A DNA stretch of 49,383 nucleotides from Chitinophagaceae bacterium (GTDB taxonomy: Bacteria; Bacteroidota; Bacteroidia; Chitinophagales; Chitinophagaceae), in NCBI GenBank assembly GCA_020848815.1, contig JADLHL010000189.1, forward strand, positions 1 through 49,383. The letters are read 5' to 3'. This document shows positions 8,394-16,674 of the stretch, piece after piece. A program made the position numbers and the translations under genes. Below the pieces are notes generated by a model. The model ran no database searches and was not told the DNA's origin. It saw only the letters and a program-made list of their open reading frames with translations. Position 1 is the first letter of the stretch; every line of letters starts with the position of its first letter.

Positions 8394-9737
8394 TTGGCAC
8401 ATCCATTGTTTGCTACATTTCAACAAGAGCTGCAAGCCCTGCTGCCAGCTGGCCACAGCGTATTGCTGGCCATCAGCGGCGGGGTAGATAGCGTGGCGCT
8501 GGCACACTTGCTCAAAACGGCGAATGTGCCCGTTACACTGGCGCATGTCAACTTTCAACTGCGGGGCGAAGAAAGCTTACGAGATGAACAATTTGTTTGC
8601 CAACTGGCGCAGGATTGGAACATGCCTGTAGAAGTGATTCGGGTAGATACCCATGCCTATGCAGTGGCACACAAATGCTCGGTACAAGTTGCAGCAAGGC
8701 AAATCCGTTACCATTGGTTTGATGAACTGCTGGCAGCCAAACAACAGACGGGTGAACGTTGCTTTTTGGCTACTGCACACCATGCCGATGATTCGGTGGA
8801 AACCTTTTTTATCAATCTGCTGAGAGGCACAGGTTTGGACGGATTGCAAGGCATTGCTGCGAAAAGAAATCACATCATCCGGCCGCTGCTTTTTGCAACC
8901 CGCCAAATGATAGAAGCCTATGTCACAGCACAACAACTCAGTTGGGTAGAAGACAGCAGCAACAGCCGCAATGATTATGCCCGCAACTTCATTCGCAACG
9001 AATGGTTGCCTGCCGCCAATGCATATTTTCCGCAGGTAGCACAAAACATTGCCCATACCATCGGTCATTTACAAGAAGCCAAACAATTGTACCAGCAAGC
9101 ATTGCAACTACACAAAAAGAAATTGCTGCAGCAGCAGGGCAGCGAATGGCATATACCTGTGTTGGCTTTACTGAAAGCCACGCCACTGCGCAGCATTGTA
9201 CACGAACTCATTCAGCCTTTCGGTTTTGGCGAAGCACAAATAGATGAAGTACTGAAACTGTGCACAGCCAATAGTGGCAGTTATGTGCAGGGAGCACAAT
9301 GGCGCATTATCCGGCATCGCAAATGGTTGATTATTGCACCGCTGCAAGCCGCCGATCCGATTCATTATTTACTGGATGAGCCAGCCGGAACTTTGGATAC
9401 GCCACAAGGAAAACTAACCTGGCAAACCAAAGCCTGGCAGCAAGAAAATGTACCTCAATTGCCAGCCAATGAAGTATTGCTGGATGCAAGCGTAGCAACA
9501 TTTCCAATGATATTCCGGCCATGGACGGCGGGTGATTATTGCTACCCCTTGGGCATGGCCAAAAAGAAAAAAGTAGCCCGTATTTTGATTGATCAAAAGC
9601 TGTCGAAAACGGCGAAAGAAAAAGTGTTTGTGCTAGAATCGAAACAACGCATTGCATGGGTAGCAGGCGTTCGTATGGACGACCGGTTTAAAATAACGGC
9701 TAAAACGAAGCAGGTGATTTGGTTACGGTTGGATTGA
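8394..9737 (+). CDS. tilS: tRNA(Ile)-lysidine synthetase
   Basis: 447 residues. It ligates lysine to C34 of tRNA-Ile(CAU), converting AUG to AUA decoding. The PP-loop ATP motif SGGVDS is at residues 28-33, followed by VNFQLRGEESLRDEQFV and FLATAHHADDSVETFFINLLRGTGLDGLQGI, all TilS signatures. The C-terminal substrate-binding domain includes RPWTAGDYCYPLGM and LIDQKLSKTAKEKVFVLE. No ATG precedes SGGVDS in this frame. The best start is TTG at 8394, 10 bases after the TPR stop; a second TTG lies at 8403. Translation is therefore likely coupled to the upstream gene. Confidence 0.94.
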   Translation: MAHPLFATFQQELQALLPAGHSVLLAISGGVDSVALAHLLKTANVPVTLAHVNFQLRGEESLRDEQFVCQLAQDWNMPVEVIRVDTHAYAVAHKCSVQVAARQIRYHWFDELLAAKQQTGERCFLATAHHADDSVETFFINLLRGTGLDGLQGIAAKRNHIIRPLLFATRQMIEAYVTAQQLSWVEDSSNSRNDYARNFIRNEWLPAANAYFPQVAQNIAHTIGHLQEAKQLYQQALQLHKKKLLQQQGSEWHIPVLALLKATPLRSIVHELIQPFGFGEAQIDEVLKLCTANSGSYVQGAQWRIIRHRKWLIIAPLQAADPIHYLLDEPAGTLDTPQGKLTWQTKAWQQENVPQLPANEVLLDASVATFPMIFRPWTAGDYCYPLGMAKKKKVARILIDQKLSKTAKEKVFVLESKQRIAWVAGVRMDDRFKITAKTKQVIWLRLD

Positions 9738-9743
9738 TAGGAC

Positions 9744-9793
9744 GCGGATATATGGGACGCGGATGTTGCGGATAGAAACGGATTTTCGCGGAT
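9744..9793. repeat. GCGGAT array with about 10-base phasing
   Basis: Five copies of GCGGAT (one ACGGAT) begin at 9744, 9759, 9768, 9778 and 9788, spaced 15, 9, 10 and 10. The first two are longer (GGACGCGGAT). They lie in the gap between convergent tilS and the rhomboid gene, just left of the terminator. Confidence 0.65.
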
Positions 9794-9834
9794 TAGTTTT
9801 TTGCCGTTGATTCACTGGTTTTTCAGATAAATAT

Positions 9835-9870
9835 AATGGGAGTCAAATTTTCGTTGACTCCCATTTTGTA
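9835..9870. terminator. Terminator between tilS and the rhomboid gene
   Basis: Perfect 11-base stem ATGGGAGTCAA (9836-9846) with TTGACTCCCAT (9854-9864), 7-base loop, followed by TTTGTA. It lies between convergent genes and probably serves both. Confidence 0.8.
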
Positions 9871-9892
9871 TGTGCTAAAATGATTCGCTTCG

Positions 9893-10522
9893 CTAAAAAT
9901 CGAACCGGGGGTGTTGAATGGCTTCCAAAAAGCGGGGGATGGTATCACGATCGATAACGAGTAATGCTACAATACCAAACATGGCACCCCAGAAATGCGC
10001 ATCATGGTTGATGTTGTCGCCGCCCTTTTTGCTCATGTACTGTGAGTACACCAGGTACAACACACCAAACACAATGGCAGGAACGGGTATCACAAATACA
10101 TAGATAGTGGCCCAGGGCACCAACAAAATAAAAGCAAACAACACGGCAGACACGCCGCCTGATGCACCAAGGCTGGCATAACTGCTATTGTTGCGGTGTT
10201 TGATATATGTAGGCAAATCACTCACCACTATGCCCAGCAGGTAAAAGATGAGAAACATATATTGGCTAATACTACCAAAATGGGCAAATTGAACAGCAAA
10301 ATATTGCTCTTCCAGCAGTCTTCCGAAAAACCATAACGTAAGCATATTGAAGCCAAGATGCATGACATCGGCATGAATGAAACCAGAAGTGAGCAAACGA
10401 TACCATTGGCCCCGATTAATAGCCTGCGGATACATGATTAAATCGTTGTACACCTTGGTGCTATTGAATGCAGAAAAAGACACTAAGGCCGTAACGATGA
10501 TAATAATAAGTGTATGTGTCAT
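9893..10522 (-). CDS. Rhomboid family intramembrane serine protease
   Basis: 209 residues with about six membrane spans. The catalytic serine lies in GASGG (Ser121). The partner histidine is His176 in AHFWGAMFG of the last conserved helix. The L1-loop region GFIHADVMHLGFNMLTLWFFG is the conserved rhomboid stretch. It cleaves transmembrane segments of unknown substrates in the inner membrane. Its ATG overlaps the stop of the upstream YkgJ-type gene by 4 bases, so the pair is translationally coupled. Confidence 0.95.
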   Translation of the reverse strand: MTHTLIIIIVTALVSFSAFNSTKVYNDLIMYPQAINRGQWYRLLTSGFIHADVMHLGFNMLTLWFFGRLLEEQYFAVQFAHFGSISQYMFLIFYLLGIVVSDLPTYIKHRNNSSYASLGASGGVSAVLFAFILLVPWATIYVFVIPVPAIVFGVLYLVYSQYMSKKGGDNINHDAHFWGAMFGIVALLVIDRDTIPRFLEAIQHPRFDF

Positions 10523-11028
10523 TTCTTGGTTTTAGTAATTTCTACCCGTTCCATCATTTTTTCTACCCACAAAAAAGTAGCGGGACAATACTTGATGTTT
10601 TGCTTGTGGATGTAGGCATAGCTTTCCATGGGCAATTTCACCAGGTGTGGAAAGCCACGGCAATCATCGGGCCGTACTTCGTAGATATTGCATTTGTTGG
10701 TACTGAGGTCGAGAAAAACGCAGGGCTGCTGCTGCATGCGCCAGTCTTTTTCTTCCTCATCATACATCAGGTATTTGGCTTTGAAATCTTTTACCGACAT
10801 GCCCAGGTGTTCGGCAATGCGCTGCTTGTCTTTCTTCTCCAGTGTAGGTGTCATTTTTTTGCAGCAGTTGGCACACTGCAGGCAATCTACTTCCTGCCAT
10901 ACTTCTTTTTCGGTAGTATGTGCAATGTCAATAATGTCGCTCACATCGCTTTCTTCCAAATGCTTGATGAATTTGCGCATCGGCTTCTTGTGCTTGTCAA
11001 ACTTTTTTTCCAGCGACGATAGTTTCAT
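10519..11028 (-). CDS. YkgJ family cysteine-cluster protein
   Basis: 169 residues with the CxxCxxCC cluster (Cys49, 52, 55, 56) and further cysteines at 103, 113 and 123 (CVFLDLSTNKCNIYEVRPDDCRGFPH). This is the pattern of the putative zinc- or iron-chelating YkgJ/UPF0153 family, whose function is unknown. A basic, charged N-terminus (KKFDKHKKPMRKFIKHLEE) precedes the cluster. It is cytoplasmic, with no signal peptide. The 4-base overlap with the rhomboid gene suggests the two proteins are made in fixed ratio, but a functional link is only inferred. Confidence 0.88.
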   Translation of the reverse strand: MKLSSLEKKFDKHKKPMRKFIKHLEESDVSDIIDIAHTTEKEVWQEVDCLQCANCCKKMTPTLEKKDKQRIAEHLGMSVKDFKAKYLMYDEEEKDWRMQQQPCVFLDLSTNKCNIYEVRPDDCRGFPHLVKLPMESYAYIHKQNIKYCPATFLWVEKMMERVEITKTKK

Positions 11029-11138
11029 AACGGCTCAGGTTTGTGACGCTTCCTAATTTTTTATTTTGAAGCAAGAGCAGCAAATTGCAGCATCGGTCAT
11101 GCAATTCCAAATATTCAGTCAAAATAATAGCAGCAACC

Positions 11139-12038
11139 ATGTGGCAGCCTTACAAAAAAGGGTTTAAAGCCTACCTGCAACTGGAGCGGTCGCTGAGTGA
11201 AAACTCAGTGGATGCTTACCTGCACGATGTGGAGCTGCTAACGCAATGGATGTTGCTGCAAGGCCTGCAAAAAAATCCGGCTGCCGTAGTGCAAGAAGAC
11301 CTGCAGCAATTTTTGAAAGCCATTGCTAAAATGGGGATGGGCGCCAATAGCCAGGCCCGCATCATCAGCGGGTTGCGGGCATTTTTCAAGTATGCCATGC
11401 TGGAGCAAATAGTGCAGCAAAACCCCACCGAATTGCTGGAAGCACCCAAGCTCAAAAGAGCCTTGCCCGAAGTATTGTCGTTTGGAGAAATTGAAGCCAT
11501 CATTGGTGCCATTGACCAAAGCACCCCTGAAGGTGTGCGTAACAAGGCCATGCTGGAAACGCTGTACAGCTGCGGTCTTCGGGTGAGTGAGCTGGTAAAT
11601 TTGCAACTGAGCCAGTTGTACATGGATGTAGGTTTTGTAAGGGTGTTTGGCAAGGGTAGCAAAGAACGGTTGGTGCCGATTGGTCGTGATGCCATCAAGT
11701 ACATTCAGCTATACCGCGACAATGTGCGGGTACATGTGCCTGTAAAAAAAGGTGAGGAAGACATGGTGTTTCTCAACAACCGTGGCCGAAGGCTGAGCAG
11801 GGTGATGGTGTTTCTCATTATCAAAGCCATGGCCGCCAAAGCAGGCATTACCAAAAACATTTCGCCGCACACCTTTCGGCACAGCTTTGCTACGCATTTG
11901 GTAGAAGGTGGTGCCGACCTTCGTGCCGTGCAGGAAATGCTGGGGCACGAAAGCATTACCACTACAGAAATCTATACACACCTCGACCGTGAATACCTCC
12001 GCGAAACCCTGCACCGTTTTCATCCGGCTTTTAGGTAG
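11139..12038 (+). CDS. xerD: Tyrosine recombinase XerD
   Basis: 299 residues, the standard Xer length. The N-terminal SAM-like core-binding domain (about 1-100) is followed by the catalytic domain with Arg148 (CGLRVSEL), Lys172 ([10 protein letters not shown]), His244/Arg247 ([13 protein letters not shown]), His270 ([14 protein letters not shown]) and nucleophile Tyr279. It resolves chromosome dimers at dif with a partner recombinase near FtsK. Length and neighbourhood fit the housekeeping Xer enzyme, not a mobile-element integrase. XerD rather than XerC is by resemblance. The start is the ATG at 11139; an upstream extension to 11085 is unlikely. Confidence 0.93.
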   Translation: MWQPYKKGFKAYLQLERSLSENSVDAYLHDVELLTQWMLLQGLQKNPAAVVQEDLQQFLKAIAKMGMGANSQARIISGLRAFFKYAMLEQIVQQNPTELLEAPKLKRALPEVLSFGEIEAIIGAIDQSTPEGVRNKAMLETLYSCGLRVSELVNLQLSQLYMDVGFVRVFGKGSKERLVPIGRDAIKYIQLYRDNVRVHVPVKKGEEDMVFLNNRGRRLSRVMVFLIIKAMAAKAGITKNISPHTFRHSFATHLVEGGADLRAVQEMLGHESITTTEIYTHLDREYLRETLHRFHPAFR

Positions 12039-12095
12039 CAACCGTCGCCACAATACTGCGGCCAGTTCCTTTACTTTGCTGCCACAATCAGTAGC

Positions 12096-12575
12096 ATGAA
12101 AATTGCCATCACCTACGACCGTGCCAAAGTACTGCAAGCACTGCGCTATCATTTCATTTCACGGAATGAAGTAAAGCTGTTGCTCATTCTTGTAAATGTG
12201 TTTGCGTTTCTGTCGGCGGGCCTTTTTTTCTTCAAACTCATTCGCCCTTTTCCTTTTCTTATCAGCTCCGTTTTATGGTTTGTGCTGATGCTTACCTTTT
12301 GGTTTTGGCTACCACGTATTATTTACAGTCGTACCCGTACGTTTCAAGAAGACATAGACCTCACCCTACGCAGCGACGACATTTTGATAGAAACTGAAAA
12401 GGGGTACACCACCTGGGGCTATCAGCGTTTTAGCTATTTCATGGAGAGCCCTCATTTTTTTCATTTGTACATCAACGACAAATCGTTTTTTCTGATACCC
12501 AAAGATGCCTGCACCGGCGATGCCGATACGGTGCTGGTACGTCAGAAACTGAAAGAGAAAATGGCGTTTAAGTAA
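12096..12575 (+). CDS. YcxB-like membrane protein
   Basis: 159 residues. Two membrane helices lie around residues 28-70 (LLLILVNVFAFLSAGLFFF and FLISSVLWFVLMLTFWFWL). A cytoplasmic YcxB-like C-terminal domain follows, with the typical FSYFMESPHFFHLYINDKSFFLIPKDA segment. Function is unknown. It ends 5 bases from the convergent GNAT gene and lies 57 bases after xerD on the same strand. Confidence 0.78.
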   Translation: MKIAITYDRAKVLQALRYHFISRNEVKLLLILVNVFAFLSAGLFFFKLIRPFPFLISSVLWFVLMLTFWFWLPRIIYSRTRTFQEDIDLTLRSDDILIETEKGYTTWGYQRFSYFMESPHFFHLYINDKSFFLIPKDACTGDADTVLVRQKLKEKMAFK

Positions 12576-12580
12576 GCAGT

Positions 12581-13012
12581 TTACCGCAGTTGCTTTTCCA
12601 TTTTATGGTGCGGCACGGTTACTTCTTCAAAAGGTTCGCCCACTATTTTGTAGCCCAGTTTTTGGTAAAAGCCCAAGGCCGTATCCCGTGCATGCATGGT
12701 GAGTTTGCGGTAGCCGCTGTCCCGGGCCAGGTTTTCGGCAAATTGCATAATAGAAAAGCCGATGCCCTTGTGTTGTAAGCGGCTGTTCACCGCCATTTGG
12801 CGCAGCTTTACGGTGTCGTGGTCGAGTTGTGTCAAAATACAGCAGCCCAATATGCGGCCATCATCGAAGGCGCAAATCAGGATGTCGTCTTTTTCTTCCG
12901 CCAATTGTGCTGGTGTAAAACTGAGTCCCAACGGCCGCCGCAGCACTTCCTCCCGCAGTTTCACCATTTGCTCATATTGGGTAGAGCCATGTTCTATTTG
13001 CATGAGAGCCAT
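12581..13012 (-). CDS. GNAT family N-acetyltransferase
   Basis: 143 residues, a single GNAT domain that transfers an acetyl group from acetyl-CoA. The acetyl-CoA loop is seen in LRQMAVNSRLQHKGIGFSIM (a Q/RxxGxG/A variant), followed by LTMHARDTALGFYQKLGYKIVGEPFEE, the usual C-terminal strand and helix. It has an ElaA/YjcF-like N-terminus (YEQMVKLREEVLRRPLG). The substrate is unknown. It is divergent from glyA. Confidence 0.9.
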   Translation of the reverse strand: MALMQIEHGSTQYEQMVKLREEVLRRPLGLSFTPAQLAEEKDDILICAFDDGRILGCCILTQLDHDTVKLRQMAVNSRLQHKGIGFSIMQFAENLARDSGYRKLTMHARDTALGFYQKLGYKIVGEPFEEVTVPHHKMEKQLR

Positions 13013-13162
13013 GTGCTCAAAATAAGGTTGTATTGTACAACTACCAAATTTTCATGCCCTTTTGCTGCGGTATCCAGGGGTTCTTTGCACACGATGGCGT
13101 AGATTCTTGCACAATCTTTTCACGGCACAGGCTTTCGGCACAGGCCTCCCAAGCGATGCGCC

Positions 13163-13170
13163 TATATTTG
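13163..13170 (+). promoter_or_regulatory. TAnnTTTG promoter box of glyA
   Basis: TATATTTG followed by CGGC; the glyA ATG is 19 bases further on, giving a short leader without a Shine-Dalgarno sequence. No -33 TTG at normal spacing. Confidence 0.55.
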
Positions 13171-13189
13171 CGGCAAAATCAAACCAATC

Positions 13190-14467
13190 ATGTCCGCCGA
13201 TCCAATATTTCAACTCCTCCAAAAAGAATTACATCGTCAGCGCACCGGCATTGAGCTCATTGCCAGCGAAAACTTTACCAGCCTTGCCGTAATGCAGGCC
13301 ATGGGTAGTGTGGCTACCAATAAGTACGCCGAAGGTTATCCCGGCAAGCGTTACTACGGTGGTTGCGAAGTGGTGGACGAAATTGAAACCTTGGCCATCG
13401 AACGCATCAAGCAGGTCTTCAAAGCAAGCTGGGCCAACGTGCAGCCGCACAGTGGTGCCCAGGCCAATGCCGCTGTTTTTCTGGCCTGCCTCAAGCCCGG
13501 CGATAAAATTCTGGGCCTCGATCTGAGCATGGGCGGCCACCTTACGCATGGCAGCCCCGCCAACTTTAGCGGCAAAACTTACGAAGCACATTTCTACGGA
13601 GTAAAGAAAGATACCGGCCTTATCGATTACGAAATGCTGGAAGAAAAGGCGCTGAGTGTAAAACCCAAAATGATTATTGTGGGTGCCAGTGCTTACAGCC
13701 GCGACTGGGATTATGCCCGTGTTCGCAAAGTAGCCGACGAAATCGGTGCCATCATTTTGGCCGATATCAGCCACCCTGCGGGTTTGGTAGCCACAGGTTT
13801 CTTGAACGATCCTTTTGAGCATTGCCATATTGTAACCAGTACCACCCACAAAACTTTGCGGGGTCCTCGCGGTGGCGTCATTATGTTGCGTCACGATTTT
13901 GATAACCCAATGGGTGTAAAAGATCCGAAAGGAAATATCCGCTCCATGAGTGCCATGCTCGATTTGGCGGTGTTCCCCGGTACACAGGGCGGACCGCTGG
14001 AGCATGTCATTGCTGCCAAAGCGGTAGCCTTCGGCGAAATACTGACCGATGAGTTTACGGCCTATCAAAAGCAAGTGCAGTTGAATGCACAGGCATTGGC
14101 CAAATGTTTTGTGGCAAAAGATTATCAGCTCATCAGCAACGGTACCGACAACCACCTGATGCTGATAGACCTGCGCAACAAAAACATCACCGGTAAAAAA
14201 GCACAGGAAACATTAGACCTGGCACATATCACCCTCAACAAAAACAGTGTACCCTTCGATGATAAGAGCCCGTTTGTAACCAGCGGTATTCGCATTGGTG
14301 TGCCTGCTGTTACTACCCGTGGTATGAAGGAAGCCGACATGCAGTTTATTGCCAACGTGATTGACAATGTGCTGATGAATGCAGACGATGCCAATGTCAT
14401 TGCTACGGTAAAAGCGGAGGTAGCCGGATTTATGCAACAGTTCCCGCTGTACCCAGAGTTGGGGTAG
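13190..14467 (+). CDS. glyA: Serine hydroxymethyltransferase
   Basis: 425 residues, full length. A PLP enzyme converting serine and tetrahydrofolate to glycine and 5,10-methylene-THF; cytoplasmic. The PLP lysine is Lys221 in [13 protein letters not shown]. Other family motifs: [62 protein letters not shown] and [17 protein letters not shown]. The start ATG lies 19 bases after a TATATTTG box. It is transcribed alone; downstream is a low-complexity, repeat-rich spacer. Confidence 0.98.
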   Translation: MSADPIFQLLQKELHRQRTGIELIASENFTSLAVMQAMGSVATNKYAEGYPGKRYYGGCEVVDEIETLAIERIKQVFKASWANVQPHSGAQANAAVFLACLKPGDKILGLDLSMGGHLTHGSPANFSGKTYEAHFYGVKKDTGLIDYEMLEEKALSVKPKMIIVGASAYSRDWDYARVRKVADEIGAIILADISHPAGLVATGFLNDPFEHCHIVTSTTHKTLRGPRGGVIMLRHDFDNPMGVKDPKGNIRSMSAMLDLAVFPGTQGGPLEHVIAAKAVAFGEILTDEFTAYQKQVQLNAQALAKCFVAKDYQLISNGTDNHLMLIDLRNKNITGKKAQETLDLAHITLNKNSVPFDDKSPFVTSGIRIGVPAVTTRGMKEADMQFIANVIDNVLMNADDANVIATVKAEVAGFMQQFPLYPELG

Positions 14468-14557
14468 TGGTTAGTTGATTGGTTAATTAGGTGATTAGTT
14501 GAGTAGTAAATTATTAATTTGTTGATTGCCATCTTCTATTCCCAATCCCTAATTGCA

Positions 14558-14592
14558 TTATTGCCTTTAGCTTTATGCATTCAGCTTTCAGC
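14558..14592. repeat. 7-base periodic array YTTYAGC upstream of the DUF4293 gene
   Basis: In-register heptamers TTATTGC, CTTTAGC, TTTATGC, ATTCAGC and TTTCAGC begin at 14558, 14565, 14572, 14579 and 14586. It resembles the arrays in the etf spacer (YTTCAGC). The rest of the spacer, 14468-14530, is a degenerate GATTAGTTG-like low-complexity tract. Confidence 0.55.
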
Positions 14593-14631
14593 CTATTTTT
14601 TATTAGTAAGTATTTAGAACAAACACATCTT

Positions 14632-15060
14632 ATGATACAACGAATTCAATCTGTTTGGTTATTGCTGGCAGCTTTGGCAGTGGCGCTGTTGTTTAAGTTT
14701 CCAGTGTATGGCGGACTGCTGGCAACCGGCGAAGCCAAAGATTTGCTGGTGGGTCAAAACTACCTGCTGTTCATTGTAGCTGCCGTATTGGTGCTGTTTC
14801 CGGCCATTGCCATTGCACTATTCAAAAACAGAAGCAATCAGAAAAAACTCATTTGGGTGAGCTTGTTGCTCAATGTTGTTTTCATCGGTCTTATTTGGAT
14901 GGAAGTGGGCGACTTTACACAGGCCAATCCCAACTTTACTTCTAGTGTTTACAAAGTAGGAGCTATTCTGCCCATTGTAAGCATTGTGTTGCTGGTACTG
15001 GCATACGCCGGCATACGAAAAGATGAAAAGCTGATTGCCAGCGCCGACAGGCTGCGTTAA
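14632..15060 (+). CDS. DUF4293 family integral membrane protein
   Basis: 142 residues with four predicted membrane helices. The family-specific start MIQRIQSVWLLLAALAVALL is followed by helices near 45-65, 75-92 and 108-127. The positively charged loop FKNRSNQKKLIW matches the DUF4293 pattern found in Bacteroidota. Function is unknown. The start is the ATG at 14632; the ATG at 14575 would translate the upstream repeat array. It converges on the periplasmic-binding-fold gene through a shared terminator. Confidence 0.85.
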   Translation: MIQRIQSVWLLLAALAVALLFKFPVYGGLLATGEAKDLLVGQNYLLFIVAAVLVLFPAIAIALFKNRSNQKKLIWVSLLLNVVFIGLIWMEVGDFTQANPNFTSSVYKVGAILPIVSIVLLVLAYAGIRKDEKLIASADRLR

Positions 15061-15089
15061 TACAGGCACGTTATAATTCTTGCAGCAAT

Positions 15090-15126
15090 AAAAAAGGGTA
15101 GCATTTTGAAGTGCTACCCTTTTTCT
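15090..15126. terminator. Bidirectional terminator
   Basis: Stem AAAAGGGTAGCA (15092-15103) with TGCTACCCTTTT (15112-15123), flanked by A-rich and T-rich runs on its two sides. It lies between the convergent DUF4293 and binding-protein genes. Confidence 0.88.
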
Positions 15127-15146
15127 TTTTTGCGGTGTATCGAAAC

Positions 15147-16361
15147 TCAATAAATGCCTTTCACCACTCCATCCATTTTTCGGACGAAGTATAATTTCCT
15201 GTTTTCAAAATAATGAATCCGGCTATTGTCGGCGGCGTCGGTTACGGGCACAAAGTCAAAGTCATTGAAGATCTTGTAAGTTCTGTCGTTGGCATGGTCA
15301 GCAAACGCTTCCAACGTAGGGTTGGCCAGCAAATTTTGCACAAAACGATACGTAATTTCAAACCCTTTTATGGCCATGTCGCTGGGCTTGCTGTTTTGTT
15401 TTTGTGCGTAGGTTTTACTCAGGCTATGGTACACATCTATATTGCCGGATGAAGAGATGAATGGTGAGCTGAAAGTAATTTCCACGCCTTTGTATTCAGC
15501 CCGTTTAAAATCTACATCGTCCCAGTTGGGCATACCTACCACATGGCTTTTATACTTTGGTTGCAGGCTACTCAGTTGTTTCACAAGCCGTTGGCCAAAT
15601 GCACCATCCATAGTGGCAGTAATGAGGGTGTTGTTTTTATTGCTATCCAGCAGGGCCTTCACCTGTGCCACCTGAAATGAATCGCTGAGTAGTACGGTTT
15701 TCCAGCGCAACCTGTTTCCGTTGGCAGCGGTTGCGGCTTCTTCCAACCAGCTTTTCAGGTAGGGTTCCACCGTTCCCTTGCGGGTTACAAACACCAGGTT
15801 GTCGCTACTGTGGTTGCGTTGCAGGTATTGGTAAATGCCGGCGCAATGTGTTTTGAGGGTGGTATTGAGCAGGTACAATTCCGGTGTATTTTTTATGCCC
15901 GCATCATTGGGGTAAGTGGCCGAAATCAAAGGAATATGCAAGCTGTTGGCAAAGGCGGCCATCTGCTTCAGCTCATTGCTGTTTTGGGCCACGGCTATCA
16001 GTAGTTTCGATTGCTTTACAGTGGGGCTATACAAGGTTGTGCCAAGGCTGGAAAATTGTCGGGTATCCACCACTTCTATGTGTACCAGCGCCCCTTCTTT
16101 GCTCAGGCTGTCTGCCGCCATGAGTACACCGTTGTAAAACTCCAGATAGGGCAGGGCAAACCGGGGAATGCTGTTGCCAAACTTGTATTTATCAGCATGG
16201 TACATCGAGTCGAGATGGAGCGGTAGTAATACAGAAACCACGGGTTTATCTACGGGTTGCTGCTGCGCAAAAGCTGCAGTAGCAGATAGCAGCAGGGCTA
16301 CCAGCCAGCTGGCAAAAAGTGGGTGGAGTATGCGATGTTTCAAAAGGGTCATTTTTTTCAT
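15147..16361 (-). CDS. Type 1 periplasmic-binding-fold protein (ABC substrate-binding-like)
   Basis: 404 residues. A signal peptide (ASWLVALLLSATAAFAQ) is followed by a Leu/Ile/Val-binding-protein-like fold: VSVLLPLHLDS, then LEFYNGVLMAADSLSKEGALVHIEVVDT, IAVAQNSNELKQMAAFANSLHIPLISATYP and SHVVGMPNWDDVDF. Homologues in Bacteroidota often carry N-terminal LysM modules; none is visible here. No ABC permease or ATPase genes are adjacent, so a transporter role is unproven. It may be a periplasmic sensor or cell-wall-associated binding protein. Transcribed divergently from rplY. Confidence 0.78.
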   Translation of the reverse strand: MKKMTLLKHRILHPLFASWLVALLLSATAAFAQQQPVDKPVVSVLLPLHLDSMYHADKYKFGNSIPRFALPYLEFYNGVLMAADSLSKEGALVHIEVVDTRQFSSLGTTLYSPTVKQSKLLIAVAQNSNELKQMAAFANSLHIPLISATYPNDAGIKNTPELYLLNTTLKTHCAGIYQYLQRNHSSDNLVFVTRKGTVEPYLKSWLEEAATAANGNRLRWKTVLLSDSFQVAQVKALLDSNKNNTLITATMDGAFGQRLVKQLSSLQPKYKSHVVGMPNWDDVDFKRAEYKGVEITFSSPFISSSGNIDVYHSLSKTYAQKQNSKPSDMAIKGFEITYRFVQNLLANPTLEAFADHANDRTYKIFNDFDFVPVTDAADNSRIHYFENRKLYFVRKMDGVVKGIY

Positions 16362-16648
16362 AAAGCGACAAATTCCGGGCCGGAAAATAGGGGTTTGTTG
16401 TGGAGCAGTTCGTTGCCAAACCGCTAAAAAAGCGAAACACCTGATTCTGTTTACCCAAAACTCCGGCTTTTTGGCTCATAAAAAGGGCAGCCTTTGCCGT
16501 AATGGGCAGGGGGCAAAGTTGATAAATAGCCCTGACAATCAGCAGATTCATTTGCCGGAGGTGCCACAAACACCCGAAATTTGGCGCAAAGCCAATGGCG
16601 ATAAGCAGGGCGCTTGATTTTTTTGCTGGTGTAGCGGTCATTTTCCCC
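16362..16648. other. Divergent non-coding spacer between the binding-protein gene and rplY
   Basis: About 290 bases without a supportable gene. A 131-codon minus-strand frame crosses it but shows no family pattern and overlaps the binding-protein start. The rplY promoter box lies at its right end. No structured RNA was recognised. Confidence 0.5.
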
Positions 16649-16656
16649 TACTTTTG
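16649..16656 (+). promoter_or_regulatory. TAnnTTTG promoter box of rplY
   Basis: TACTTTTG followed by CGCCTCAATTTTTTAAAC and the ATG 18 bases later. TTTGCGCCTCAA is shared exactly with the ndk promoter. A TTG lies 23 bases upstream of the box (in TTTTTTTGCTGG), at the outer limit for a -33 element. Confidence 0.6.
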
Positions 16657-16674
16657 CGCCTCAATTTTTTAAAC

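Noticed and set aside
11139-12038. Tyrosine recombinase as the integrase of a mobile element
   Set aside because: Length and motifs fit housekeeping XerD; no attachment repeats, tRNA target or cargo genes are adjacent.
13229-14155. 308-codon minus-strand frame opposite glyA
   Set aside because: It is the mirror of a certain gene with strong codon bias, and its translation shows no family features.
16246-16641. 131-codon minus-strand frame before the binding-protein gene
   Set aside because: It overlaps the signal peptide of the binding protein in another frame and has no recognisable fold.
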